Source: Candidatus Kapaibacterium thiocyanatum
Lineage (GTDB): Bacteria; Bacteroidota; Ignavibacteria; Kapaibacteriales; Kapaibacteriaceae
Direction: 5' to 3'
DNA: 64,000 nt
Assembly: GCA_001899175.1 (NCBI GenBank)
Contig: MKVH01000008.1
Span: forward strand, 62,001 to 126,000
Under the pieces are notes generated by a model. It did no database searches, was not told the DNA's origin, and was given only the letters and a program-made list of their open reading frames with translations. How positions within the stretch are numbered: position 1 is the stretch's first letter; each line of letters starts with the position of its first letter. A program made the position numbers and the translations under genes. Shown here one piece after another: positions 17,779 through 26,678 of the stretch.

Positions 17779-18471
17779 ATGAAGAGAATACTCCTTGTCG
17801 AAGACGAACTTCACGTCGTAGGCTTCATCACGAAAGGTCTGGCCGAGGAAGGATACGAGATCTCGGTAGCCCTGGATGGGGCCACGGGTCTCGGCATGGC
17901 CATGGCCGATCCGTACGATCTGGTCATCCTCGACATCATGCTGCCCGATATGAACGGTCTCGACGTCTGCAAGCAGATCCGGACATCCGGCAGTACCGTG
18001 CCCATCCTCTTCCTCACCGCACTGAGTACGGCCGAGAACGTCGCACATGGGCTGAACGTCGGCGCTGACGACTACCTCGTGAAGCCTTTCAAGTTCATCG
18101 AATTGCATGCGCGCGTGAAGGCACTGCTCAGGCGCATGGATACCATGGTCGATGCACGCAACGTCACGACGGATGTCTACACGCTCGCCGACCTGGTGGT
18201 GGACGACCGGGCGAAGACGGTGAAGAGAGGCGACGTCCAGATCGGTCTCACGGCGACGGAATACCGACTGTTGCTGGCGTTGATACGCAGCAAAGGCATC
18301 GTGCTCTCGCGAATGGATCTGCTGGAAAGCGCCTGGGACATCAACCATAGCGTAGGAACGAACGTCGTGGACGTCTACATCAACTATCTGCGGAAGAAGC
18401 TCGAGAAGGGCAATTCCGTACGATTGATACATACGGTCATCGGCATGGGCTACGTACTGCGGGAGGCATGA
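17779..18471 (+). CDS. OmpR/PhoB-family response regulator
   Basis: A 230-aa two-component response regulator. The receiver domain (1-115) has the acidic pair at E8/D9, phospho-acceptor D52 in LVILDIMLPDMNGLDV, T80 and K102 in LVKPF. The C-terminal winged helix (135-228) has the OmpR-type recognition helix region MDLLESAWDINHSVGTNVVDVYINYLRKKLE. Its stop overlaps the start of the cognate kinase gene by 4 nt. A likely target is visible: three phased heptamers upstream of the UspA-like gene just beyond the kinase. Confidence 0.97.
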   Translation: MKRILLVEDELHVVGFITKGLAEEGYEISVALDGATGLGMAMADPYDLVILDIMLPDMNGLDVCKQIRTSGSTVPILFLTALSTAENVAHGLNVGADDYLVKPFKFIELHARVKALLRRMDTMVDARNVTTDVYTLADLVVDDRAKTVKRGDVQIGLTATEYRLLLALIRSKGIVLSRMDLLESAWDINHSVGTNVVDVYINYLRKKLEKGNSVRLIHTVIGMGYVLREA

Positions 18472-19844
18472 TGGCCAGGATAACGACCAACACCAAGATC
18501 GCTCTTCTGCTCTTCGGCTCGAGCCTGACGACGCTCCTCATCTTCGCCGGGGCCATCTACTACTTCCTCGACAAATATTCGTACGCCGACTTCTACAAAC
18601 GACTGGAAACGCGAGCGACGATCGCAGCTCGGTACAATCTCGAGCTGGACACACAGAGCGCCGAAGCCGTGCGGATCCTGCGTACGCAGTACCTGGAGAG
18701 GCTCTCGCACGAACGGGAGTATATCCTCCGTGCCGTGTCGGAAACGGAACTGGAGGGAATCGCCATGCGCGAAGGGATTCCCGTATCCTTCCTCCGTACC
18801 ATATGGCGCGACGCCAGGGCCACGCACAAGGAAGGCGACACGTTCTATGCGGGAGTCAGGCACGACAGGGGAGCGGAGCGATACATCGTCATCATCTCCG
18901 CCGACAACTACTTCTCGTCCCATCACCTTTCCTTCCTGCGTACGATCCTGTTCGGCAGTATCGTCTTCGTGGCCCTGATCACGGCGGGGCTCTCCCTCTA
19001 CTTCTCCCGGCGGATCTTCTCGCCGATCAAGGACATCACCGACAAGGTGAGGAAGATCAGCACGGACAACATCCATCTCCGTCTCGAACATGCGGAGGGC
19101 AACGACGAAATCAGCGAGCTGTCGTCCACCTTCAACGATCTCCTCGACCGGATCGAAACGGCGTTCGAAACGCAGAAGAACTTCATCAGCAATGCTTCGC
19201 ACGAACTCGGGACTCCGTTGACGGCCATCATCGGCGAAGCCGACGTGGCACTGCTGAAGCCGCGGACGGCCGATGAATACAGGGACGTCCTGAAAAGTAT
19301 TCTGGAACAGGCCGACCGCCTCGACCAGATCACGAAGTCCCTTCTCTTCCTCGCGCAGGCGGGGTACCGCGGCAAGGTTGCATCGTTCGAACGGCTTCGT
19401 ATCGACGAACTCGTATGGCAGGCGAAGGAGACGATCGACCGGATCGATCCCCAGAACGACATCCACATCGATTCCAGTCTCTTCCCCGAAGACCCCATGA
19501 AACTCAAGGTCCAGGGCAACGCACAACTTCTCCATCTCGCCGTGGCCAACATCCTGGGCAATGCCTGCAAGTACTCCCACAACAAGCCTGTCCTCGTCAG
19601 CATCGCCGCAAGCGACGGGCACGTCGTCATCGTCGTGAAGGACGAAGGCGTAGGCATTCCGGATGCCGAACAGCAGTTCATCTACGATCCGTTCTTCAGG
19701 GCGTCGAACACGACCTACTTCGACGGCTACGGCATCGGTCTGCCACTGGCCCGGAATATCGTCCGCCTGCACGACGGCCAGCTCGACGTCCTGTCGGTCG
19801 TCAACGTCGGTACGACCGTGCGCATCAGATTGCCACTCGGATAG
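18468..19844 (+). CDS. Sensor histidine kinase
   Basis: A 458-aa membrane kinase partnering the overlapping response regulator. Residues 8-36 and 158-183 are transmembrane helices, enclosing a periplasmic sensor region of about 120 residues. HAMP follows (SRRIFSPIKDITDKVRKIS), then the dimerisation/phosphoacceptor domain with H245 in NASHELGTPLTAI, and the ATPase domain with N-box ILGNACKYS, G1 DEGVGIPD, F-box YDPFFRAS and G2 GYGIGLPLA. The phosphoacceptor box has HELG rather than the more common HELR. The signal is unknown. Start ATG at 18468 or the next codon. Confidence 0.96.
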   Translation: MMARITTNTKIALLLFGSSLTTLLIFAGAIYYFLDKYSYADFYKRLETRATIAARYNLELDTQSAEAVRILRTQYLERLSHEREYILRAVSETELEGIAMREGIPVSFLRTIWRDARATHKEGDTFYAGVRHDRGAERYIVIISADNYFSSHHLSFLRTILFGSIVFVALITAGLSLYFSRRIFSPIKDITDKVRKISTDNIHLRLEHAEGNDEISELSSTFNDLLDRIETAFETQKNFISNASHELGTPLTAIIGEADVALLKPRTADEYRDVLKSILEQADRLDQITKSLLFLAQAGYRGKVASFERLRIDELVWQAKETIDRIDPQNDIHIDSSLFPEDPMKLKVQGNAQLLHLAVANILGNACKYSHNKPVLVSIAASDGHVVIVVKDEGVGIPDAEQQFIYDPFFRASNTTYFDGYGIGLPLARNIVRLHDGQLDVLSVVNVGTTVRIRLPLG

Positions 19845-19879
19845 GCCACCTTCCCGGCATTCCTCACCGTGGTTTCATA

Positions 19880-19908
19880 TTCTAATCCGGCTCTAAGACC
19901 ATTCTAAC
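19880..19908 (+). promoter_or_regulatory. Three 11-bp-phased heptamers, probable OmpR-family binding site
   Basis: The heptamers TTCTAAT (19880), CTCTAAG (19891) and TTCTAAC (19902) repeat at exactly 11-bp intervals, each followed by four unrelated bases. OmpR/PhoB-family dimers bind direct heptamers in this phase. The site lies 60 bp upstream of the UspA-like gene and just after the two-component system, so the adjacent response regulator is the natural candidate. Confidence 0.65.
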
Positions 19909-19967
19909 CGCATACCAATACGGCGGTCGGACCTTTGCGGCATCATACTTCAGCACGAAGGACATGC

Positions 19968-20468
19968 ATGCCGAGATCGATACTCATCCCCATCGATTTT
20001 CGTATCGAATCGCTCAATACGTTGAAGTTCGCATTGAGTCATCATGCAGACCAGGACGTCGTCGTCGTTCTCGTCTATGCCGTCGCGCTGACGATGTCCA
20101 TCACCGATCTCCTCTTCTATTCGCGGGAGCGCATGAGAACTGCGTACTCGACGCCAGCCTTCGAAGAAGCCCTGGCCATCCTGAAGAACAAGCATGCGTC
20201 GATCGTGAAGCGGATCGTCGTGGAGCCCTTCCATGGTGTGACGCAGAGTGCATTCGCCTCGTTCATCGAAGCGCGTTGCGTCGAGGAAGCCTATGTGCCG
20301 CGCCGCTACAGGCTTGCCGTCATGGAACGGGGCTTCGACATCCTGCCGTACATACGCAAGAGCGCTCTATCCGTCCATGAAGTGGATTGGGACATCCGCT
20401 CCGACGCCTGTGGCCGCGACGATCTCGATTCGCTGTTCAGCAACACGCCGGGACTCGATCCGGTATGA
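19968..20468 (+). CDS. UspA-like protein, degenerate
   Basis: A 166-aa protein starting PRSILIPIDFRIESLNTLKFALSHHADQDVVVVLVYAVAL, the beta1-alpha1-beta2 pattern of universal stress proteins. The usual ATP-binding signature G-2x-G-9x-G-S/T near the C-terminus is not recognisable, and the second half (CVEEAYVPRRYRLAVMERGFDIL) is divergent. It may be a non-nucleotide-binding UspA relative. It follows the histidine kinase by about 120 bp and has three phased heptamers upstream, so it is the likely output gene of the neighbouring two-component system. Start chosen for the beta-strand beginning at residue 4. Confidence 0.65.
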   Translation: MPRSILIPIDFRIESLNTLKFALSHHADQDVVVVLVYAVALTMSITDLLFYSRERMRTAYSTPAFEEALAILKNKHASIVKRIVVEPFHGVTQSAFASFIEARCVEEAYVPRRYRLAVMERGFDILPYIRKSALSVHEVDWDIRSDACGRDDLDSLFSNTPGLDPV

Positions 20469-20607
20469 ATCCGACGACGTTACCGATGATGTCACCGGTC
20501 AGGTCGAAGCTCTTCCTCATGGGCGAAGCATCGACGACATCGTAGACAAGGGCACCACCCTCAGGACAGGGCACCATCGGCTTGGGAGGCTGGTGATGTC
20601 CGGAATG

Positions 20608-20636
20608 ACGCGATACCTTCAGCGGGGGTATCGCGT
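20608..20636. terminator. Convergent terminator hairpin
   Basis: ACGCGATACC (20608-20617) and GGTATCGCGT (20627-20636) form a perfect 10-bp stem with a 9-nt loop, followed on the plus strand by TATTCGTTATT. It lies just before the end of the convergent gene at 20643. Confidence 0.7.
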
Positions 20637-20642
20637 TATTCG

Positions 20643-22085
20643 TTATTCCCTCGCCACCTTCGTCAGCCAGTTCCGCAGGTTGAAGACGTTCGTGGGCATG
20701 GCACCGATATCCGCGAGGAGTTCCTTGCGCCGTGTGGCCATCTGCTTGTTGAACGGCTTCGTCCTGATGGTGATGAGGCGCGGCACGAGCTTGATGAAGT
20801 CCTTCAGCGCATCCATGTAATAGGGTGTGAGCGTCTTCTCCTTCTGCAGATAATGGCGGAAGGTGTCACATGCCGCAAGCGCCTGCTCGTACATCCCCGC
20901 TCTGTAGAGGCATGAAATGGTATAGGCACGGACCTGGACGTTGCAGATGGGAGAGGCGATGGAGCTCTGGGCGAACCAGCGCAGGGCTTCGTCGTCATGC
21001 CCGGCGCACATGGCGAGGAAGCCCTCGCCGAAGGCGACGACATCCGACCGTACGTCATCCTGAAGGGCCGGAGCGAAGCGCCTCATGTAGTCCCGGGCCC
21101 AGGCGTCCTCACCGCTCATGCCGGCCAGACGTACGACGTAGATGAAGTCCGGAAAGAGAAGATTGCCTTCCTGCATGTAGCCCAGAGCGATGTTCTCCTG
21201 CATGAGGAGCCACGCTTCCCGGAAATACCGCTCGTCGCCTTCCAGATTGATCTGTGCCGAGCAATAACCGGTGAGATGAAGGTGGGTCATGTAGGCATCC
21301 ATGTAGTCCAGACGCTCCCGGTGCTCCTGGAACAGTGACACGAGCTTCTGGAAGGCTTCGTGGGATCGATGCTCCTCGAGTTCGTAGACGGCCAGCAGGA
21401 CCTGTACCACGGGCGCGCTGGCGAGGCCGTCGTTGTCACGGAGGAATCGTACGATATCCGGTGCCATATGGAGCCGGAAGGGAGCGTCGTTGCTGTGACG
21501 CTCGTGCTGCATGAGGGTATACAGGCGGAGGAGACGGATCGACATGATCTGGAGAACGGCGTCGAGCTGGTCCTGCAGGATGATCCTGTTCGTCGTCGGC
21601 CGCACGAGCGTTTCGTAGATCGACTCCTCCTCCGCAAGACGCCATAGCAACTCGTACGAGAAGTCGTCCAGGACGGGTCGTGCGCCGATCTCCTTGCGCG
21701 TCTTCGCGACGAAGGCCTTGAATTGCGCATGCAGACGCCGCGATCGGAGGATGGAGGCCTTCGACCAGGTCATCACCATGCGCATCTGCATGGCCACCTC
21801 GTCGTCGGTGTGGAGCAGGGCGATGTAGTTCATCGCGAGGGCATGCAGGTCGGACAACCGGTGACGGAATGCGTGGTAGTCGTAGGCTTCTCCCGGAAAT
21901 GCCTTCGTATGGATCTCTTCGTCGCCAGGCCCGCCATCGAACGGATGGAAGTCGCCGAGCACCCTGCAGAGATCGGTCAACGCCTGGTTCTTGTTGTAGA
22001 ACGGTGAGGCCACGTAGTCGACGAACCGTCCCATCTCCTTCGTCGTGAACGTCCTGAGCAACTGAATGAGTTTCGGATCACGCAT
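20643..22085 (-). CDS. Helical (TPR-like) protein of unknown function
   Basis: A 480-aa soluble protein, all-helical in appearance, with no signal peptide or transmembrane segment. It begins RDPKLIQLLRTFTTKEMGRFVDYVASPFYNKN, a start I associate with a Bacteroidota family of unknown function whose members open with a short helix and an SPFYN/SSFFN motif. The rest contains repeating helix pairs (for example LRWFAQSSIASPICNVQVRAYTISCLYRAGMYEQALAACDTF) like tetratricopeptide repeats. A partner-binding role is likely but unproven. The start at 22085 is preferred; in-frame ATGs at 22130 and 22151 would add up to 22 residues. It is divergent from the large T9SS gene. Confidence 0.75.
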   Translation of the reverse strand: MRDPKLIQLLRTFTTKEMGRFVDYVASPFYNKNQALTDLCRVLGDFHPFDGGPGDEEIHTKAFPGEAYDYHAFRHRLSDLHALAMNYIALLHTDDEVAMQMRMVMTWSKASILRSRRLHAQFKAFVAKTRKEIGARPVLDDFSYELLWRLAEEESIYETLVRPTTNRIILQDQLDAVLQIMSIRLLRLYTLMQHERHSNDAPFRLHMAPDIVRFLRDNDGLASAPVVQVLLAVYELEEHRSHEAFQKLVSLFQEHRERLDYMDAYMTHLHLTGYCSAQINLEGDERYFREAWLLMQENIALGYMQEGNLLFPDFIYVVRLAGMSGEDAWARDYMRRFAPALQDDVRSDVVAFGEGFLAMCAGHDDEALRWFAQSSIASPICNVQVRAYTISCLYRAGMYEQALAACDTFRHYLQKEKTLTPYYMDALKDFIKLVPRLITIRTKPFNKQMATRRKELLADIGAMPTNVFNLRNWLTKVARE

Positions 22086-22179
22086 CGGCGAAAAACCCGG
22101 AATAGTTTCCAAAGCGTAGGGAGAATCCATACCCAAATTAGGGCTTCGCAACTACAGCGTCGATTATTCCGGAGTGACA

Positions 22180-25100
22180 GTGAAGAACCTGATGACTGCC
22201 CTGCTGGTCGTATTGACCGTATTCACCGCCCGGGCAGCGGAAATGGACACGGTGAGGTTCACGACGCGGTCGAACAACGGACCCGAGAAAGACTACGTGA
22301 TCACGGACGGTACGCGATGGAGCGTCGATGCAGGAGGAACACTTCGCGTGACGGCCATCACCGATTCCTCCGCACAGGGATTGCTCTACATGGAGCTCGT
22401 CATGCCGGGCTTCGGTACCAGATCGTCGGGAGACTTCGGCCTGACGTCGACCACCACGTGGAAGTACGGTCATAACACGGGTCAGATCGTGATATGCCAG
22501 AGCGGCCGCATCACGATATCGGAGATCGATACCGCGACGAACAGAATGAACGCAACCTTCCAGTGGTCGGGCAAGGCGACGCTGCCGAGCGGCGTCATCC
22601 TCAACTCGACGATATCGAAGGGGTCGGTCAGCATCCGTCGTACGCCGCAACTCGCACATGACATCCTTCCGAAGAACGGTGTGAAGTGGCGTCCGGAAGA
22701 ACGGGTGAAGCTCACCGTCCTCACGCGCAAGGACAAGTCGCAACAACTGGTCGGCAACGCCGACGTGAAGATCGTCCTTCCGCCGGGAATCTTCGAAGAC
22801 ATTCCGACGACGAAGACGTCCGACGGTAACGGCAGGGCCGAATGGCTGCTGAAGGTCAAGGACGATGCCGAGGGCGGCGATTACAGGATTCTCGTCTCGT
22901 CGAAGAAGCAGGGCTTCGACGACAGCCGTCTGGATACGTTCAAGTTCAAGGTGGATTCCACACTGCGATTCTACTACGGCAAATGCGCCGGGGTCCCGTT
23001 CATCGAATTCGATGCCGGTATAGGGGAGAAGTGGAAGGATGGTGGGGGAACCACGATCACGTCGACCGGAACGATCAGGATCAATCAGTTGCTGACCATC
23101 GACGGCAGGGTGGACATCGATACGATCGGTGGCGGAGTGAAGTTCTCCGGCGACGGAAAGATCTCGATCCCCGCCGTCTATATCGATGGACGGTTCCAGG
23201 ACTTCGTCTTCTACGACGGCGCCTTCAGCTTCCCGTCGCTCGGATGCGACGCCATGATCGACTTTCTCGCCGTGCCCATCGCACAGCAGATGGCGGGCTC
23301 GAAGCTGAAGGAACTCAAGCTCCGTCTGCTCGGCGATTTCTCGCAGTCAGCAGGTGCGGCGATGTCGGTGACGATCGAGGGTGGCCGCAACATGGCCGAA
23401 GGCTGTAACGATGCGCTGCCCTTCGGTACCGTATGGCTGCCCAACAAGAAGCAGTCGTTCACCGGTGAAGTGCGGATCCTGGACAGTCTCGGACAATGGT
23501 ATCTCGGCTTCACGGCGAAGGCGTCGAACGTCATGATGGGACCGAGCATCTGCGTCAAGGAGATGTCGGCTTCCTACGACGGTGCGAAGTCCGAATTCAC
23601 GCTTGCAGGCAAGGCGAAGACGCCGCTGTTCGAGGAGATCGGCGCGTCGGTGACGTTCAGGAGCGGAGAGCTGAACAAGTTCTCGGGAAACTTCCGGTTC
23701 GACGGATGTACACCCATTCCCGAAACGCCTGCATGCTTCAAGGGCGGCAGCGTTTCCGTGGAGAATCTTTCCATCGGCAATCCGTTCAGGATGCAGATCG
23801 CCTCGACGTTCCAGATCTATGGCGAGCCCGATCTTCTGGAACTGGAGATACAGGGTGGACTGGAATCGCCACCCAATACGATCCGCGCGACGGGAATTCT
23901 CCGGATGCTCAACGTACCCTCGGTGTCCGCCACCAAGCCCTGGCAGATCGAAGGCAGCGGGTCGCGCATGTTCTCGCTGGACAACTACACCCTTGCCGAC
24001 AGCGGCACGCTGAAGGCGCTGCATCTCGGCGGTGACTACTTCATCGATGCGAAATACACGACGAAGATCGGTCTCAAGCCCGACGTCTTCATCTCGTGCA
24101 GCGGCAGTGCCACGACGAAGTTCCCTGCGATGGATCCCGCGAAGGCGAAGCAGATGGGAATGCTCGGACGGTTCATCAACGGCTATGCGCCGGTACCCAT
24201 CGGTACGGCGGACTTCAGCATGATGATCACCATGGAAGGCGAGCGATACCTTTCGGCGAATCTCGATTTCCGCAACGCAGGCGGAACGCTCGTGCCGGAG
24301 ATACGGGACGCGATCCGTGCCATCGGCAAGGGATCCATCTACGTCGATTTCCGCAAGCTTCCGTCGCCATCGGCCATCGTCGTCGATGCGGGAATCGCCA
24401 ACGTCCTGAACGGACTCTTCGGCGAGTTGCGAGGCATTCCCCCGGGCAAACCGTCGGAGAGCGTTCAGGCAGGCGTCGGAACGTTCGTCATCGCAGAAGG
24501 CGAAACGGAGCTGATCGTCATGTCGTCGACCACGACGCCTCCGGCCGACGTCAAGCTGCATACGCCGTCGGGCACCGAACTCACGGTATCCGATCCGTCC
24601 AGGGGAATCCACAGGGTCATGTCACCGGATGGTGAAGTCGTCCTTTGGGTCATCAGGAATCCCGCACCGGGAACATGGAGTGCCATCCAGCCGCAGGGCA
24701 GGACGGGGGACAGTATCATGGCGGGTGTGACGCGGACGTATCCCGATCTCGTGCTGACTGCGACGCAGTCCGGAACGTCCATCGACGTATCGTGGAATGC
24801 CGCCGACTATCCCGCGGATGCGCGCATCGCCATCAGCGCCGATCAGGACGAAGCCGGAGCCGGGGCGGGAGGAACGGGCCGGATACTCTATACGGGAGCG
24901 GCCAGCGTATCGCCCGTCCGCATTCCGCTTTCGGACAGCAATGCCCCGTGCTCCTTCAGGATCGGTGCCAATCTGCTGGGTCGTGGAGTGAGCAGGCAGG
25001 CGACCGCCGAAGGTACCTTCACGAATACGAAGGACTACCTCACGCCTCCGTCCAACGCACGTGCGACGACCGATCGTCGGGGCGTCACCACGATATCATG

Positions 25101-25578
25101 GAGTCCGATCGACAACGGCTTCGTCAGTGGCGTCGTCGTCTATCGTGTTGACGCTGGTCGTCATGACGTCGTGACTTCCGCCTATGGCTACGAGACGTCC
25201 TTCACGTTCACGATGGAGGATCCGGAAGGCGCCGTACTCAAGATCGCAGCCGTCGATGCGAAGGGACGTACGGGCTGCATGGGCGACGCCATCGATGTCG
25301 TCACGGACGTCCGGGAAGTCGAGCATCGCGGCGAAGGCATGTCGATATGGCTGGCCCCCAATCCTGCATCGGACCGGATGACGGTGCGTACGACCAATGA
25401 AGCTGCCATCGTCGATTACAGGCTCGTCGACATCATGGGGAACGTCGTTCTCGTACAGCGAGGTTCCGGTACCGGTGGTACGACGCTCGACCTGCATGGT
25501 CTTGCGACGGGAACCTATGTGCTCATCGCCCAGGTGGGAGAGAAGTATGTAGCAAGCACGGTGAGGGTCGTGCGCTAG
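22180..25578 (+). CDS. Large T9SS-exported protein with fibronectin-like region
   Basis: An 1132-aa secreted protein. The signal peptide is KNLMTALLVVLTVFTARA. The GTG at 22180 is preferred because GGAG lies 5 nt upstream; a GTG at 22174 overlaps that element. No enzyme domain is recognised. Residues around 150-260 look like a bacterial Ig-like fold (QLVGNADVKIVLPPGIFEDIPTTKTSDGNGRAEWLLKV), and residues about 950-1040 look like fibronectin type III (SNARATTDRRGVTTISWSPIDNG). The end, from WLAPNPASDRMTV, is a T9SS sorting domain with APNP in place of YPNP. Probably a surface structural or adhesive protein. Confidence 0.85.
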   Translation: MKNLMTALLVVLTVFTARAAEMDTVRFTTRSNNGPEKDYVITDGTRWSVDAGGTLRVTAITDSSAQGLLYMELVMPGFGTRSSGDFGLTSTTTWKYGHNTGQIVICQSGRITISEIDTATNRMNATFQWSGKATLPSGVILNSTISKGSVSIRRTPQLAHDILPKNGVKWRPEERVKLTVLTRKDKSQQLVGNADVKIVLPPGIFEDIPTTKTSDGNGRAEWLLKVKDDAEGGDYRILVSSKKQGFDDSRLDTFKFKVDSTLRFYYGKCAGVPFIEFDAGIGEKWKDGGGTTITSTGTIRINQLLTIDGRVDIDTIGGGVKFSGDGKISIPAVYIDGRFQDFVFYDGAFSFPSLGCDAMIDFLAVPIAQQMAGSKLKELKLRLLGDFSQSAGAAMSVTIEGGRNMAEGCNDALPFGTVWLPNKKQSFTGEVRILDSLGQWYLGFTAKASNVMMGPSICVKEMSASYDGAKSEFTLAGKAKTPLFEEIGASVTFRSGELNKFSGNFRFDGCTPIPETPACFKGGSVSVENLSIGNPFRMQIASTFQIYGEPDLLELEIQGGLESPPNTIRATGILRMLNVPSVSATKPWQIEGSGSRMFSLDNYTLADSGTLKALHLGGDYFIDAKYTTKIGLKPDVFISCSGSATTKFPAMDPAKAKQMGMLGRFINGYAPVPIGTADFSMMITMEGERYLSANLDFRNAGGTLVPEIRDAIRAIGKGSIYVDFRKLPSPSAIVVDAGIANVLNGLFGELRGIPPGKPSESVQAGVGTFVIAEGETELIVMSSTTTPPADVKLHTPSGTELTVSDPSRGIHRVMSPDGEVVLWVIRNPAPGTWSAIQPQGRTGDSIMAGVTRTYPDLVLTATQSGTSIDVSWNAADYPADARIAISADQDEAGAGAGGTGRILYTGAASVSPVRIPLSDSNAPCSFRIGANLLGRGVSRQATAEGTFTNTKDYLTPPSNARATTDRRGVTTISWSPIDNGFVSGVVVYRVDAGRHDVVTSAYGYETSFTFTMEDPEGAVLKIAAVDAKGRTGCMGDAIDVVTDVREVEHRGEGMSIWLAPNPASDRMTVRTTNEAAIVDYRLVDIMGNVVLVQRGSGTGGTTLDLHGLATGTYVLIAQVGEKYVASTVRVVR

Positions 25579-25615
25579 CTAGGAAGAAACCATCACCTCG
25601 TAGTAGTGCTGTTGC

Positions 25616-25653
25616 CGATCCCGGTCATGGGGCTGTGCCTGTGGTCGGGATCG
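25616..25653 (+). terminator. Terminator-like hairpin
   Basis: CGATCCCG (25616-25623) and CGGGATCG (25646-25653) form a perfect 8-bp stem with a 22-nt loop, about 40 bp after the large T9SS gene. There is no clear T-tract, and the convergent gene starts to be encoded 20 bp later. Confidence 0.5.
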
Positions 25654-25671
25654 TCGTATAAGTAGTACGGA

Positions 25672-26577
25672 TCAAAAGGTTCGCTTGTCTCCGTTGTCTA
25701 GTGTTAGGCATGAGCGGCAGACTCTTCCGTATTGATACCATCGGTGTTGAATAAAGAGATGGTGACATGCTTGGCATTCACGGACAATCGGCATCGGATG
25801 AAAACGAAAATCGTTCTTTATACCCCATGTAGTAGGAAGTACACTAACCAGTAGTCGTTCCACATCAGCGCGGAGATCATAAGTGATAGCCTGCTGTTGA
25901 ACACGATGGAGTATTGACGCATTAACATGGATCGAAGAATGGGCGGCTTCACTATGCCCGGGCACACTGCCAATAGCTATCGCATAGTGTGGTATCTCAA
26001 TTGTTCCATCAGTGTCTGCTGCTCCTAGAAGTTCTTGCTTGGCACAGTGGATTGGGATGTCAGATGATGCAAGCACTGCTCGAGTATCTTGAATCGTTTG
26101 ACCTGTACTGTCCGTGAATACGAGAGGCTCTCCGATGAATAGATGTGCCACTGCACATCTGTAAAATCCGAGTCGCTGATACTTCTTCAACTGGCCAATC
26201 AAAGAGGATTGTTTCTTTGGGTTCAGCTTACTTGAGGAGATCCTGTTTCCTTTTCCAGCAAGTGTTGTTTTGACTTCTAGAAGTAGCATCCTACTATAGT
26301 CATAGGTCAGTTCTGTCAATCCATTCTCGTAACCAGTATCACGCATTCTGCACGGTAGCAGAAGCAAGTCAATGTCGCCATTCACAGGACAGGAAGGATT
26401 GATACTTTCGAACCTGATGTCTGTTATGAGAACGTGGTTCTCAGGATGTATGTTATGCCGTCCTGCGATGTGAGAAGAGAGGCCTTGTTGCCCATATGGA
26501 GTAAGAAACAAGCGCTCGATAGTCTCACGCTCGCGTTCGGTGCCTTTCAAGAAATAGAGATGTTGATTCTTTTCCAT
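25672..26577 (-). CDS. Putative PD-(D/E)XK nuclease-like protein with C-terminal zinc ribbon
   Basis: A 301-aa protein I do not recognise by name. Residues 66-73 (NGDIDLLL) and 98-103 (LLLEVK) reproduce the D-x(about 30)-E-x-K spacing of PD-(D/E)XK nucleases (D70, E101, K103), within a plausible alpha-beta core. The C-terminus has four cysteines in two CxxC pairs (C268, C271, C287, C290) that look like a zinc ribbon. The gene is visibly more A/T-rich than its neighbours and stands alone on its strand. It could be a single-gene restriction or defence enzyme, or a nuclease of a decayed element. The nuclease call is pattern-based. Confidence 0.55.
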   Translation of the reverse strand: MEKNQHLYFLKGTERERETIERLFLTPYGQQGLSSHIAGRHNIHPENHVLITDIRFESINPSCPVNGDIDLLLLPCRMRDTGYENGLTELTYDYSRMLLLEVKTTLAGKGNRISSSKLNPKKQSSLIGQLKKYQRLGFYRCAVAHLFIGEPLVFTDSTGQTIQDTRAVLASSDIPIHCAKQELLGAADTDGTIEIPHYAIAIGSVPGHSEAAHSSIHVNASILHRVQQQAITYDLRADVERLLVSVLPTTWGIKNDFRFHPMPIVRECQACHHLFIQHRWYQYGRVCRSCLTLDNGDKRTF

Positions 26578-26678
26578 ATTGAATTGGTATATATGGCATA
26601 TCCTACGGGTCTGTAAGATAGCTTATAGTAGTACTTGATGACGAGCCATGACATTGCAGGTTCGCCAAGAGATAGTAC

